A stretch of 64,000 nucleotides of DNA from Sinonovacula constricta (GCA_007844125.1 CM017558.1:31143949-31207948), one strand, 5' to 3'; positions 27,091 to 39,665 are shown, counted from the stretch's first letter. A program made the numbers and translations. Notes: generated by a model not told the origin, from the letters alone.

Positions 27091-27356
27091 CTTTTTTTCG
27101 CCACCACAATTTTCATCATCTCTGTCATTGTACAGACTTTCTTCTCCCGGCATATTGACTTTTATTGCATACACGCATGCACGGTATTCAGAATTTCCAA
27201 ACACCTTCAGTTTAACTGTTGAATTACAAGTATCATCTGATGAATCATTTATCATCTGGCCAAGTCTTGTTGCTTCCTCTTCTGTTATATTATTACCAAA
27301 GTACTCTAAGAGAAAGTCTCCTGCCCTAAAAGGCTCTGTACTGAATACACAATAAC
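27091..27356 (-). pseudogene. SET gene, SET-domain exon, internally deleted
   Basis: A 266-base open exon: acceptor TTCTGTAG (phase 1), donor AAAG/GTATGT (phase 0). It starts GYCVFSTEPFRAGDFLLEYF, as SET domains do, and contains RLGQMINDS, where active relatives have an RLG..IN.S motif, and PGEESLYNDRDD, where they have YDYG. The roughly 30 residues usually lying between are absent. A one-base loss at about 27109-27112 turns an LWWRKK reading into CGGEKK. Confidence 0.7.
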
Positions 27357-27399
27357 CTACAGAATAAAATAATTGTTTTAGCATGAACAAAATGCACAA

Positions 27400-28170
27400 G
27401 TCAATAACAATTCTCCACCATCCCCTGCAAACTGTAAATTTTTATGCTGGTTCCCTAAAAATCTACTTGAAACTCTTAATAATATATATAAAGTATGTTT
27501 AAAACTGTCCATATTTATATTCATATCATATTTATATATACTTATAATGTGTCTTTGAAATGTAGTATAATTATATTCTGGTCCCCTTTAAGTCTTTTTA
27601 ACACTTCAGAGTTTCAAACTAGTACTAGTTCAAGGTCTGGGACCACCCAATTGTCATACAGGACTTTAGAAACACACTGACCAAAGTCCTGGACCTAGCA
27701 TACATCACATTTACTTTTAGTGAGGACATCTCACTTTCTTCTGGTGGACTTTTTTTGAGGTTAAAGAGTCCTGGACCTTTCACTCTTTGTTGTTATTTTA
27801 AACCCCTGAACTTATGTATATTTAGAAAAGAAATTTATGTTTGAATGATTGATTCATGGTTTGATCACTGGCTTTAGATCAGATGCATATGAAGTAAGTC
27901 ATGACCGTTAAAATAAATAAGAATTTGACAAATAATTGTAATCAATTGTTCAATCACAAACTTAAACATTTCCCCATTCTTACACAAAATGCAACAATAA
28001 ACAAAATAAAATTGCATTAAAACGTCCTTCCTTTTTGCTGCACACGATGTTTCTGCTTTGGGCGTCAAACGCAAGCCCATAACTCTGTCTTAAATACTTA
28101 TGTATTACGAAAACAGTGTTAAAGCTTATAAATATCGGAAAAAATATAACTTAAATTAAAAAAAACACCT
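27400..28170. other. Intron, no feature seen
   Basis: AT-rich intron between the SET exon and exon 2. Nothing recognised. Confidence 0.5.
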
Positions 28171-28178
28171 TCTTTTAC

Positions 28179-28278
28179 CTTTGAAATCTAAAATATATTT
28201 CAGCTTGAAGCCGCTTTTATCTATGCCAGCTTTACAGCAAAACTCAGCATACTCATCTGGTGGAAGTATTTTTGTTCT
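28179..28278 (-). pseudogene. SET gene, exon 2
   Basis: A 100-base exon, entered in phase 0 after GGTTACAG and left in phase 1 at AAAG/GTAAAA. It encodes RTKILPPDEYAEFCCKAGID and SGFKLKYILDFKG, the segment just before the SET domain in KMT5A-like proteins of molluscs (from memory). Open and well spliced. Confidence 0.68.
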
Positions 28279-28379
28279 CTGTAACCAAATGATAAATATA
28301 CATTGCTAAGGAGAGCACTGCAAACAGGGCTTGATTATTCACTGTTATCAATTTACCAACATCTGCATCCGAATTGTCT

Positions 28380-28850
28380 CTGAACACCAGCCAAGTAATT
28401 TGAAAATAACTTAATACTAGGCAAAGTTTTGTTCCAGACAAGAATGGGACAATTTCCTGAATAGTGACCTTGACGTTTAGACCTACTGGCCTCAGTTTTT
28501 TGTGTGCAAGACTCTGTTCTAAAATGCTGAACATGTCTGCCAAGTCATTTAAAAATAATGACATACTGGGCAAAGTTTTGAAATAAACATTAATTTGACA
28601 TTTTCCTTGATAGTGACATTGATATTTGACTCACTAAATCCATTTTTTGTGCGAGACACACTGTCTCATGCTGAACAATTCTGCTACGTGAAAATCCCTG
28701 CATACTGGGCAAAGTTATGCCTTGGACAAGAATTTCTTATTTTTTTTAGCTGTGACCTTGACCTTTGACGTACTGACCTGGTTCTTGCATGGGAAATACC
28801 ATCTTATTAGTAGGAACACTTCCGCCACTTTAGTGGACAGTCCCTTCTAA
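28380..28850. repeat. Tandem repeat, about 150-160 bases x 3
   Basis: Three degenerate copies marked by tgaccttgacctttgac / tgcatactgggcaaagttatg / gtgcgagacacactgtctca. Resembles a repeat widespread in bivalve introns, from memory. Lies in intron 1 of the SET pseudogene. Confidence 0.75.
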
Positions 28851-29129
28851 CAGGCCAAAGTAAAACTCAATCAAGTTTTTTTTTTTTAATTTTGGCAGAC
28901 TCGCAAAATGACAGATTTAGAAAAGAACTATCGATAAGCATCATAGCATGGTGGGGTCCTCACATTGTCATCGCTTTCTTCCATTGGCAGCTGACTTCGC
29001 TACTGAGCACGCTGAAGAATATTATACCTTTCGTATGAAGTTCTGATTTTTTTTAATTTTCTGAGATATATTTGTCATATTTATGTAAATGCAAGACATT
29101 CGTTAAAAGAAAAAAGAGAAAACACTCAC

Positions 29130-29159
29130 AATACGTTTTCCGTAAGAGGAAGCCGCCAT
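29130..29159 (-). pseudogene. SET gene, first coding exon
   Basis: ATG at 29159 then MAASSYGKRI and a textbook donor ATT/GTGAGT, phase 0. The local GC content is above that of the surroundings and a promoter-like stretch lies upstream. The start was chosen because it is the only ATG before the donor and fits the phase of exon 2. Confidence 0.65.
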
Positions 29160-29187
29160 TATGCTGTTGATCCGGTTCCCCGGTTGA

Positions 29188-29250
29188 TTACGTCACGATC
29201 TTAGTCGCAGCCCAATCGGAACTCCTCGTAAATTTTCCGAGGTGTTCCGA
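29188..29250 (-). promoter_or_regulatory. Putative promoter of the SET gene
   Basis: Thirty bases upstream of the ATG there is a CRE-like ttacgtca (29188-29195), an inverted CCAAT box (29212-29216) and a near-perfect hairpin, tcggaac-cctcg against cgagg-gttccga (29216-29250). No TATA box is evident. Confidence 0.4.
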
Positions 29251-29712
29251 TTTAGTCAAGTACTCGCAGCAAAAAATTCAGACAGAAACCTTCCGTTGCA
29301 GGGTATCAAAATGTGTTTTTGATTGATAAAAAATATCGGCAATTTCATTTTCTATATGAATAAAACAAAAACCAATTATGTAAAATCCGTTCTTAAATTT
29401 ATTTTATATAGCAGTTTTGCTAAGCTATTTGATACTTTTTCTGGCCCCCCTTAAGCATGTTTCATAGTGTGAAAAATTTATAGCGACTCTAAGTTAAACA
29501 ATACTTGTGCAGCAGATGGGAAATTCCAGTGCCTCATGACTGCAGAGCATGATTGTTTGACTATCATTTAAGCTATCATTTCGACATAACGGGTTGAATA
29601 CAACAACATATGTACAACAAGTACCCTAAAATATTAGGGGGACCATATATTTTCCCCTTAATCCAGCGGTCTCCCTATACCTGAAAATATGTATATACTG
29701 TCCACACAACGT

Positions 29713-29854
<142 letters not shown>

Positions 29855-29869
29855 AGTGATTTACTTAGA

Positions 29870-30245
29870 AAATAGAATTTAACTTATTAAGTTAAACACA
29901 AGGGCCGTAGGAATCACGAATTGACTGAAAAATCAAACATATTGTTAATCCACCTTCGGAACACCCGTTACTATAGCACTTAGGAAAACACAGCGATTGC
30001 GATTGATAATATGTTTAACTTCCGGTAATGTGTAAACAAAACGGTCATAATAGTTCACGGTTGCGATAAAATATGAAGGAGAAACTGATAACAACTGATA
30101 ACAACGTACGTGCCTCCGAAACGGCTGACACGGTGTTTTAACCGAATACTGTATACCGGTATTTGTACCGATACGAGAACGGAAACTCAGCCCTAATGCA
30201 TTGGGCGATCAATCGTCTTAAAACAATAATATAACCAATTATAAC
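29870..30245. repeat. EGF-unit intron segment, displaced
   Basis: Matches 8380-8720 and 11400-11740 (gggccgtaggaatcacgaat, cagcgattgcgattgata), with a short insertion near 30100-30140. It follows exon U and would continue, past the TA tract, into the sequence at 15312 and exon Q4. Confidence 0.88.
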
Positions 30246-30437
30246 AGAAACTTAATCCCATCAGCTTAAAAGTAAAATACTTGAAAAGCTATAAATTATT
30301 TCACCAAGCATAAATTTAAATGAAACAAAAAAACAAAGTTCTCCCTTCTCAATGTATCGTGCTTCAAATTAAAATTGGTACATCTGATTATACAACAAAT
30401 CAGAGACTTTCAATTTCGTTAACCAGCTTTTAATTAC

Positions 30438-30566
30438 CTTCATTGCACATATGCCCTTTCCATCCCGGATAGCAGCCGCTGATGCAGCGTCCGTCTCGTT
30501 TATCACAACGACATTTACCTAGACAGCGACCACTACACCCCTGTCCATACGTACCATCTGGACACT
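30438..30566 (-). CDS. EGF-like exon U
   Basis: A 129-base exon (43 codons, phase 1-1), acceptor TTTTTTAAG, donor GAAG/GTAATT. It encodes an 8-cysteine module (CPDGTYGQGCSGRCLGKCRC, ending CYPGWKGHMCNEG). It has no second copy in the window. It follows EGF-T in frame (CDTG then ECPDG). Confidence 0.83.
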
Positions 30567-30569
30567 CTT

Positions 30570-31120
30570 AAAAAATGATATGCTTGTGTACGTGTGTGTG
30601 CGCGCGCACGTGGATGAGTGTATCAATGTGTGTGTGGGAAGCTACAATGGCTGACAGACAGGCGAAAGGACAGTCATACTTTACAAATGGACATACACTG
30701 ATACACCTCCATAAAACACAAAATAGTATACGTATATTTGTTCTGTTCTGCTTAAGATCCGATAAGAAAAATGCCAATTTACTTGATATGTCAAATAGTA
30801 TGCTCTTGTTTATACCACTGCAGCTGCCGTTTTGTAGACACAATTCTTAGAAAGCACCTCTAAATTGTTATATTTTCCCGCGGTTAGATCTGACAAGGGA
30901 TGCCTATATTTGCATTATATTAATGCAAATATATATACATTTGAACAAGCAGTGATTGTGCGGGAAACATTAAATTCAATATATGTAGAATTGACAAAGT
31001 AGCACATGAACATTTTCGAAAATAGGTTAAGAATTAAAGTTACCGACCTGGAAATACCAGTCCACTGTTGCGCTCTATCCTGGTTAACCCGGAGCACAAA
31101 CATCACGTTTTCTTCTTGAG
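30570..31120. other. Intron, GT-rich stretch only
   Basis: Contains an impure GT/GC tract at about 30585-30640. No exon or element is recognised. Confidence 0.5.
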
Positions 31121-31395
31121 AAATTAAATATAATACACCAAATTTGGGCTCAAGAGAACTTTTTGCCTTATTATTTTGGAGATTATTTCTGGTGAGCAAC
31201 TTAAAAGCAGATATTGTCTGTTGGAACTGTTTCATTGTAACTTGTCGTGATTTATTACACAATTACACAACACATTTTATTAACGCCCGTACGGTTACTA
31301 AAACCGGTGTCCGAATAAGATGAAACCTCGTTGCATGAATATATAATTGTATGTGCACCAGACTTTTATATAACTGACAAAACAATTACATTTTT

Positions 31396-31752
31396 AATTG
31401 TTCAAAAGTAAAATGCTTTAATATAAATTCAGTTCTGGATGTCCGGAAAAGTTAAATTAATTCATGTTGTGATGTGAAGTGATACAAACCAGCATCATGT
31501 GTGGTTAAAAAAAGTTCCGGAAGTGTAAACAAGCTGTGTATAATAATGTAAAACTATTGTAATAGTTGAACGTCCGTCGCAACAGTGATATTAAATCCGT
31601 TATCCAAACAGTTCCAGGAACAGCGCACGGAATATCAGATCTAAATTCTTGACATGGTTATAAACATTATCTAAAGCCGACATATATACATGCGAGGTGA
31701 CATGGCTAATTAAAATAATCGATGTTGATCGATGTATTAATATTGTGAAATT
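31396..31752. other. Insertion/deletion relative to copy A
   Basis: About 355 bases present here but not in copy A (junction near 268). It is bordered by ttaat-type sequence on both sides, which could be a short target duplication. No coding capacity and no clear terminal inverted repeat. Confidence 0.7.
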
Positions 31753-32342
31753 AATCTATCACAATGTTAGGAGCATAGCTTTGCCTAATATCAACTTGCT
31801 GTTGTATGCACAAAACACACGAAATTTTGATTCAGTAGACGTGAATTTTAATGTTAATTTTGCATAGTACAAGGTCTCAGCGTGGATTTTCTGTTAATTT
31901 GGTCCTCTTATTTTTCAGCAAATATTGATCTTTATTGCGCGTGTTTGTTCGTTTGCATGTACGTGTGCGGGTTTTGTGTGTTCATTTTTCAGTTCATTTC
32001 AATTTGGAAAGAAGAATTGAAAATAATTATGTAGATTAACTTAACAAACCTGATAAACAAAAAGATACTGTTGAAACATTATTTATGTTATAAATTATTA
32101 AAACTGCCACACATTTTAGAGTTCGCATTTGTTAAAATGAGAGGTTTACAGTCACTGATGATGCAATTTGATTAAAATGGGTGTTTTGATGTACGTTGTT
32201 TAAGTAATCAGCAAATCAAATGCATAAATTGCTTAGCACCCTCTGCAATTTTGGAAGTTCATGTTAAGTTATATGTTAGAGGCAGGTAGACATATTATGA
32301 TAGTTTCCATGCAGAAGCCATTGAAGTACATGTCAGTGCTAC

Positions 32343-32483
32343 CTGTATCACACCGGCGACCTTGACCCATCCATCCAGGAGCACAGCCCTCCAAACATTC
32401 CCCAGAAACCTTGTTTTCGAACGTAAACACAGCACAATGACACGGGATACTGCAGTCAAGACCACATTTATAGTCCAGGCAAT
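32343..32483 (-). CDS. EGF-like exon T
   Basis: A 141-base exon, phase 1-1, CTCTCAG acceptor and CAG/GTAGCA donor. An 8-cysteine module (DCLDYKCGLDCSIPCHC.., CAPGWMGQGRRCDTG). Joins lectin 2b upstream and EGF-U downstream in frame. Confidence 0.85.
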
Positions 32484-33374
32484 CTGAGAGAAAAAGACGT
32501 ATAATGAAATATATAAAATATCAGCTGTATAAACTGAATAAGAAATGGTACCTTTCGAGAGAAAGGTCAGTTGTTCATATTCCAGGGAGACTTTGATGAA
32601 CGTGTATGATTTAAAGGGATTACATAGTTGTAAACTGTTTCGTATCCGATTTCACCTTAGAAATACTGACGCAGCGAAAGCCTGGAAAAATATTAAAGTG
32701 GTCTTCGTTTGTAGAATAAAGCGATTTATTCACTATACTCTTCTACACTGTAGACTACGTCAAGATTTATACAAAATAGCAGAAAAAGGCAACATTTTGT
32801 GTGAAAATGTGAACATTTGTCATTTTATTTAATTGGATTGTTATTTACCATTATGCCTTAAAATATTAAAACAATAACAGCAGGCTAAATTAGAAGCATT
32901 TTGTATAGTAACATTAAGGAGTGTCTGTTAAACAGCATATGTATGTTACGAATTCAAATAACTGTGTTTTTGGCGATAATTACATATCAATGAAAACACG
33001 AATTAGCAAACTTGATTGTGTTTCATATACAACGTATGTTTTATGACATTCTGGTATTGATACGTTATTACTAGAGAAAGTTAACGGTATTTAAACAGTG
33101 TTATATGTTTTCCGTCAGGGAGGGTATGATATTTTTGGAATTTCTGTTTCGTAGAGTGGCCAATTAGCTAATTTAATGATTTACATTTTGGTAAATATTC
33201 GTTCAAGTGACAAACACACGTTTAAAGGTCTCACCGATGCCACATATAGTTAATTATATGTCTTCTTAAAGCTGATGTGTATTTTCTTTCATATGTTGCA
33301 TGTCGTTTGGCATGCCCATATGATTAATTGTTTATTAGTGAATAACTAAATATAGCTTAAACAATATTCCTTAC
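32484..33374. other. Intron, no feature seen
   Basis: AT-rich, as in copy A. The plus-strand reading frame 32545-32832 has no support and is judged chance. Confidence 0.6.
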
Positions 33375-33548
33375 CGCCATAAATGAGAACCTCGCACAAG
33401 AAAAAACGTCTGCTGGAGGAAAACCGGAGATACCGAACATCTTCGTCCAAGGTAAAGAGTACAGTCTTATCTTCGCTGGGCGTGAACTGAACTGGGTATG
33501 AAGACCCGTCAACTCCAACCTGTATGGTGTCATTTGACCTAACATTGT
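33375..33548 (-). CDS. F-type lectin 2, second half
   Basis: A 174-base exon, phase 1-1, TTAACAG acceptor and GGCG/GTAAGG donor. It encodes NVRSNDTIQVGVDGSS.. to RRFFLCEVLIYGG, the C-terminal strands of an F-type lectin (fucolectin) domain. Same protein as the copy A exon. Confidence 0.84.
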
Positions 33549-33888
33549 CTGTTAACAAGAAAATATTAAAATATATTATACAAATATTTTTAGTGAAGTT
33601 TGTTTTAGTTCTTAGTATCATTTAACAGATCAAATAAAGAAACCATGAGGCAGTTTCTAAAATGCATTTGTTCTAAGCATACATCGAGTGATGAATATAT
33701 TTTTTTTATTTTTTAACAGCGATTGGTTAGGTTTAGAAGGTTATGCCAACGGTTTGAAAACAACGAAAATGAGATCAAAGTAAAAACTACGAAGGACAGA
33801 GTGGCTATACAGAATGCGCTTACGACATGTAAAAACAAAATTGTGTATACGTTTATTTCAATAGTTGAACACAAAACGACCGACGTAC

Positions 33889-34077
33889 AAAGTGACATCA
33901 GCTGTAGAGCCTGTACACGAAATATGTTTCCCAGGTCAACTGTCCAAGTGTGAGGTGGGTTTCTTGAATCTGTATCAGCACATAAACCTTTAAGGGCACC
34001 ATCAACCGCATAGGATGAAACAAAAGGCCAATAGGTACTAGATTGGCGTGTGTATTTTGAGTAAGCCAGATTTCTAC
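33889..34077 (-). CDS. F-type lectin 2, first half
   Basis: A 189-base exon, phase 1-1, TTTTTTTCAG acceptor and probable CTTT/GTACGT donor. It contains NLAYSKYTRQSS, AVDGALKGLC and PPHTWTVDLGNIF, the most canonical fucolectin signature in the window. Joins FGG of lectin 1 with no linker. Confidence 0.82.
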
Positions 34078-34734
34078 CTGAAAAAAATAAAATAGTCGAT
34101 ATCAGGGTGATTTTGCTGATAAGTATATAACACCTGGTTGTTAAAGAATTAAAATACAGAAAAGTTGAAACAGGGAAGTATTCTTACACGAACAAACGAT
34201 GTATGCATATACTTATCATCAAGTAGTGGAAGGTATCAATGTACATTAATATAATATGAGCGGCTCTCCAGAAAAAAAAAAAAAAAAAACTTTAAATAGT
34301 CACCAAATAATCGATTTTTCGATATTCGTATTTTCCTAAAAATCAAAATCTAACCAATCAATACAATAACTTGCAAACATAATTTTCATTTCACCTAAAA
34401 GTAACTATATCGTGACCTTTTCAAGTAATGACCGTTGTACCACAAGTGACAATATGACGTGACAAATGACGTGACGAGGTCGTGTTTATTAATATATATA
34501 TATATAGGAAGCCTTGGTCCGAGAGCGCAAGGTTGTCAAAAAAGTTATTGGCTTATTTACAGTGAAGCCAATCAAGTATTATGGTGGTTCATTGTTCAAT
34601 GCCAGCTTAGGATGACTGAGTGTGGTATTCTATCACATTTTAACGGCATTTAAAGTTGTTTCTGTTAACATTTGCATCGTCTTCGGATAAATGAGTTTGC
34701 TCTTTGGTCGACAAACACAAAAAAGAAAGGCTAC

Positions 34735-34956
34735 CTCCGAACATCCTGACGTCACACAGTACAAGTCGAGTCATATTGGAAGCCAGCTGAATCCGAACCT
34801 GGTTGCCCCTAATTGGCCGTACACAGGTAATCGAAATGGTCGTCGTCAGGGGAGACATTTCGTCGTGCTCGTAACATGTCTCCTGCAGTTGGAATCCTTT
34901 ACTGTCTGTTCGTTTGGTGTTATTCTCAACGTACACTTTAAACTTTAAAAAATATC
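34735..34956 (-). CDS. F-type lectin 1, second half
   Basis: A 222-base exon (74 codons, phase 1-1), TTGTTACAG acceptor and GGAG/GTAGCC donor. It encodes GYFLKFKVYVENNTKRTDSK, then GFQLQETCYEHDE, ITCVRPIRGNQVRIQL and LVLCDVRMFGG. A longer exon than the matching half of lectin 2. Fully open here, unlike copy A. Confidence 0.83.
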
Positions 34957-35335
34957 CTGTAACAAGTCAGAATAGCAAGTATGTTGACGATTCCTTATAC
35001 TATTTACAAACACGTCGGCGTTCTCTTAAAGAGTGTACCGTAGTCAATGCTTTGATGTTTCAGTATATCATGTGTTATGGCCTGCTTGCATTTTATCAAA
35101 GAAATTGACGTTTTCCCAGATGTATGATTAGTTTGAAGTGACTCGATAATACATTTGACTGAATTAATAGCTAGCTTCAAAGGAAGTAGAGTAATAAATT
35201 CTGACCTCGAGATATTGATGATGATAGACAATCTGTATCACTGTCTTATATTGTCTTCAAGGATACTGGCGTGCTTGCATTTTGGTTGAAGTGCGTCAGA
35301 TATTCATAGGTGTTAAAAACTATAGTACATCGTAC

Positions 35336-35521
35336 CTTTTTGTGCATCTTCTGTGACGATAATTAACCCACGAATCATCTCAGCTTGTCTAAACCAAGCT
35401 CGCCACCATAAAGGACCATCCCTTCTCCTTGAACTACTGCACGTGTCCATCCTTCCATCGACCGCTTTATAGGCGTCAGTACTTTCCGACTGACTTGCTT
35501 TCTTTCTCCTTAAGATATCCC
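35336..35521 (-). CDS. F-type lectin 1, first half
   Basis: A 186-base exon (62 codons, phase 1-1), TTTTATAG acceptor and AAAG/GTACGA donor. It encodes RRKKASQSESTDAYKAVDGR, a cysteine, then LWWRAWFRQAEMIRGLIIVT. The AVDG and WW motifs fit F-type lectins, but the usual WxVDLG reads WWRAWF, so this domain is more diverged than lectin 2. Confidence 0.82.
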
Positions 35522-37141
35522 CTATAAAATAATTGTCCGATTTGCTTCTCCACTCCACCATTTTAGAGACACCAAAAAGTACTGTCCAACTTGTAAATTG
35601 AATTGAACCTATGAGCTTTGTCTGACTTAAAATAAAATGATACATGTCCAAAACTATTATTAACCAGCTTAACCACAAGGCAAAGTCAGCTGGTTAAACA
35701 ACTGTTTTTGCTAAATCACGATGCATCTATACGACCTGTCAATCAAATATACATATTTTAGTCAATCAGGTAACAGCTATGTATTAAACTATCGCGCAAG
35801 TTCGTCAGCCGATAGTTATGTCTTACAAAGAAGCATTACGTTTGCGTAGCAAATTGCATTAAGAATTGTCTACTTGATGATTGGACTAACAAAGGTATTA
35901 CAAAACGTGTAAATAAAGAAATACAATATGCAAATTGATCAACAAATAATCGTAGTATCATCCTAATTTTATTTTTGTTGCAATGACTTAGATATGAACT
36001 AACATGTTACAGGTCCATAAATCACGTGTTTAAGCAGTACATGTTGGATCCATTAACACAACTGTCGGTACTTTAAAAGTAAATGCAAAACTACGTATGA
36101 TCATAAGCCCGATACTATCTTTGTGATACAAACATTTATTATAAATTAATATTAATTAACTTATATTATAAGTAAATACAATATAAAATGTACGTTTAAG
36201 GATGTAAAACGTTATTCTTAACAGTTTCCTGAATTAGAGTGAAGTCACAAATATTTCGAAATAATTCAGTGCTTTGCAGTTGCAGTTAGAACATAGAAAA
36301 AAAATGAGTGTAAACATTTTTATTTAAAAAAGAAAAATGACATATGTGCACATATCTTTTCCATGGCTATAAATTGGTTTATTAAGTTTTGCATATTATG
36401 CAAATATTTTGCATATATTGCATATATAATTAACAATATTTAATTATAATGCAACGTTTTATCAAATTACTTTGGACGTTGATTTTTATGTTTTTAGCTA
36501 TACCATTTTCAAAATAGCTATATGTACAAATTAACTTAATCATCTAATTATAATATAATATCATATATTGTTGAGCTATGTCTTACTAAAACTACAATAA
36601 ATTACACTATAGTCACTGTTTAAAATGATGTTAATGGTGAGGACGACGTATTTAATAGCATAGAGCTCCAGTATAAACAAATAAAATCAACTGCAACAGT
36701 GTCAGGCATTTGAGGTAGATTTAGTAACAAAAACTAATGTCATGAAGCGTATTCCTCTTGAAAGCTTGTCAACATCTAAACACGTTAAACGCAATGTTTA
36801 TATCCTACTAAACAAGACCTTGCTGCAATGCATTAACTATAAATATATTGTATATGATGTCATTGTCAGAATCAAGAAACTGAAATGTGTTCAAATCATA
36901 TGTACACGAAGAGCAGATTACTAACTAGTTAAGAAACCAGCCCGGTTTTAATAATCTTTAACAACTCAAAATTACCAAGCTAATATCGATTGTATGTATA
37001 TACCGTTTCTTTAAATGTCATGAAATATTGCCTATATACAGTTTTGAAGTGTGTGCGTTTCATTGTTATTATGACATTTTGAGCTAGTTAAATATCTTTA
37101 TTTAGTTCTTTCAATAACATATGGTAACTGGCAAAACTTAC
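35522..37141. other. Intron, no feature seen
   Basis: AT-rich intron matching 4174-5788. No element is recognised. Confidence 0.6.
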
Positions 37142-37300
37142 GGTATTGACAGCCTGGTCCCATCCATTTATTTGCGCATCCTGACACACAACTTCCTGTA
37201 CTATAGTCGCACTGCTCGCTATCGATTTTACAATGGCAGAGGTACTTGCATCCTGGCCCATACACGGTATGTCCTAATGAGTTATTAGTACACGGTTGCC
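37142..37300 (-). CDS. EGF-like exon S
   Basis: A 159-base exon (phase 1-1), CCCCAG acceptor and TACC/GTAAGT donor. An 8-cysteine module (QPCTNNSLGHTVYGPGCKYL.., CANKWMGPGCQY). First ectodomain exon after the signal exon; the split codon would read G-Q-P after VHVYG. Confidence 0.84.
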
Positions 37301-39012
37301 CTGGGGACATAATTAAATAAATAATAATGTGAATTATCAACGTTGACCTTAAAAGCTGGCATGGCAATGTATAGGAGTAACTATATTGTATGAACATAGA
37401 CATCTATCTGATTAAACATCGGTTTTTTTGTCATTAGTTTATATATCGACTTAATAACATATTATTTGTCTTTTATACTTTTTTTTACGAATCCATATTT
37501 TAATGTGCGCATCAATTATGAAGAAAAAGCAAATGCATAGTCATTTGTAATCTCTGTCATATACCGGTTTCTCGGAGAATATTTTATTTTGCATAAAAAA
37601 GGTAAACTTTAATGAATGGATTGTCTTATGTTTTCCTTCTTTTAATTGAGGTAGATCAAGGAAGACATCCTTAATAAGAATTAAATCACTTCCTTAGCAA
37701 CCAAGTATAAAGTTCGCCTGGCATGTATGGTATATATGGTTGATAGATTATTTATAGATAACTTAAACATTTTCAGAATGTTATAACTGAGACAAGAAAA
37801 TACTTTGCACTATGAATGGCAGGGCCAATATTTCGACCCTAACATTAACGACAGGACCATAGTCCTTAGTCAAGACGATCAACTTTAAATTTATGCAATG
37901 AGTTATACATGTGTATGAGTATTGGTTATGTCCAGGAAGTAGACATTGAAAAGAAGCTAATATAAGTTAAAACAACACTTACTTGTTACTCCACCGCGAA
38001 CAAAAAAAGTTGTTTAACACAAATATTGCGACCACTCAACACAGTGCCCATATCCGCTCGAAAAGTATATAGTTATTGTTTTTCTGTACACAAGTGTTAT
38101 CTTTACTCAATAACATACACTTAAAGTTTGTTCAAGCAGTGGTCACGTTTGCAATTGTCGAATATTCTGTAAAACAAACAGTTCTCTCAAAACCTAACAA
38201 CAACTCAATATTTTAAATTAAATGCTCATGTAGTATGTTTAAATCAGATAAAATATGTAGAACCTTTTTTAATTTGGGGGTCTATAATGTTTTGCCTTTT
38301 ATGTAAACAAGAAATAAAATTATATTTAACTGAATGTCAAGCGTTAAAATTTCGCGTTAATCCACAAACTAGCTAGTCTCCTTCATTTACAACAAAAAGT
38401 GCTGATTGATTGTGCAAATGAAATGTGAAATCATGTTTATCGTCCCACCAACAATATTTCTTTTTGGAAACTATATCCACCTAAACAAAAATAATGCTCA
38501 CTGTATAGAGCATGTCATAAACTAAACTTTCTTGACGCTTGTCGATGTGTGGCTGATAAGAACAAACAGCATATTTTTCTTGTTCTTCCATTACCATATA
38601 CGAAAAATTGCAGAGTATCGAAATATATTTAAGAAACTTAGTATATTCCTTCAATACACCTAGGCTATTTTACCTTCAGAAATAGACCTCGGAAGTAATA
38701 TTGGAGAAAAGAAGCTTCGGAGAGATTGCAGCAAAATCGAAAAAACCCTTACACACAGCAGTATATAAGGCTATTGACAGAGTTAGAGTTCATTCTGAGA
38801 CAGAATGATTATGTGCCCCGTGTTTCATACGAAACCGAGAGCATTTTAGGATTTCATAATTGTTTACAGGTTTCTGTTTTTGGTAAACAACACTGCGATT
38901 ATTTTTATTACCACCAATGCTAAAAAATCATTATGGGCATACCCTTCCTAAAATAATGATGATTTACATTTATTTTAACAATTGCTATTTTTATTGTGTG
39001 GTACTACTACTT

Positions 39013-39038
39013 CCTTCTCCTCCTAATCATCATCATCG

Positions 39039-39094
<56 letters not shown>

Positions 39095-39250
39095 TTTGTC
39101 AACATCATCATCATCATCAGCAGCAACATAAGCACCAGTATTTCAGTTTCCAAGCATGGGCAGGAGCAGCAGCATTATCACTACAACTTTATCACCACTA
39201 CATCATCATTATCTTCATTATCTTTATATTTTCATTATCAGCAGCACCAA
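39013..39250. repeat. (ATC)n microsatellite
   Basis: A long trinucleotide tract, pure at 39039-39090, then interrupted by cagcag and cacca. It gives spurious poly-His and poly-Ile reading frames. Confidence 0.95.
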
Positions 39251-39579
39251 CCGTAAGATAAGTACAAATGGTGCATGATTTACAATAGTTCTTTTCTCCA
39301 AAGTAAATAAACATTGTTTTAAATAAACGTCTAAAAGCAGTATATTTCAGAGGCTTGATTCAGCGAGTACTTGTAGACTTTGTATAATGTATGATTTAAT
39401 TATTAATTGCTATATTATCTTCTTTTCTGAAGTTGTGTTGTAATAATGTACTGTCGGTCTTTTAATTATTTCTTTAATATTAAAAAGAAAAAGTTAATGC
39501 AATATAAAGACATATTAAATATTCAAAGTGTCAAATTACATTACAAAAACTGTAAATAATAACAAATTGTCATATAAAT

Positions 39580-39665
39580 AAGTAAATAAATAAATAAATA
39601 AAGATATGTGTGTGTGCGTTCGCGCGTGCGTGCGTGCATGCTTGCATACGTGCGTATGTGTGTGC
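39580..39665. repeat. (AAAT)n and GT/GC alternating tract
   Basis: Tetranucleotide AAAT repeats followed by an alternating purine-pyrimidine stretch (gtgtgtgcgttcgcgcgtgc..). Such sequence can adopt Z-DNA in principle. Confidence 0.8.

Larger units (their letters stand above)
31121..38065. repeat. Large duplicated block, copy B
   Basis: Copy B of 1-6699. All of its exons are open. It extends to the right of 38065, where copy A is cut by the gap. It holds the extra stretch 31396-31752. Confidence 0.9.

Noticed and set aside
28253..28573. 106-residue open frame on the minus strand
   Set aside because: Overlaps the 150-160-base tandem repeat and the intron of the SET pseudogene; no homology seen.
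38917..39261. Poly-His protein on the plus strand
   Set aside because: Product of the (ATC)n microsatellite; no splice or start support.
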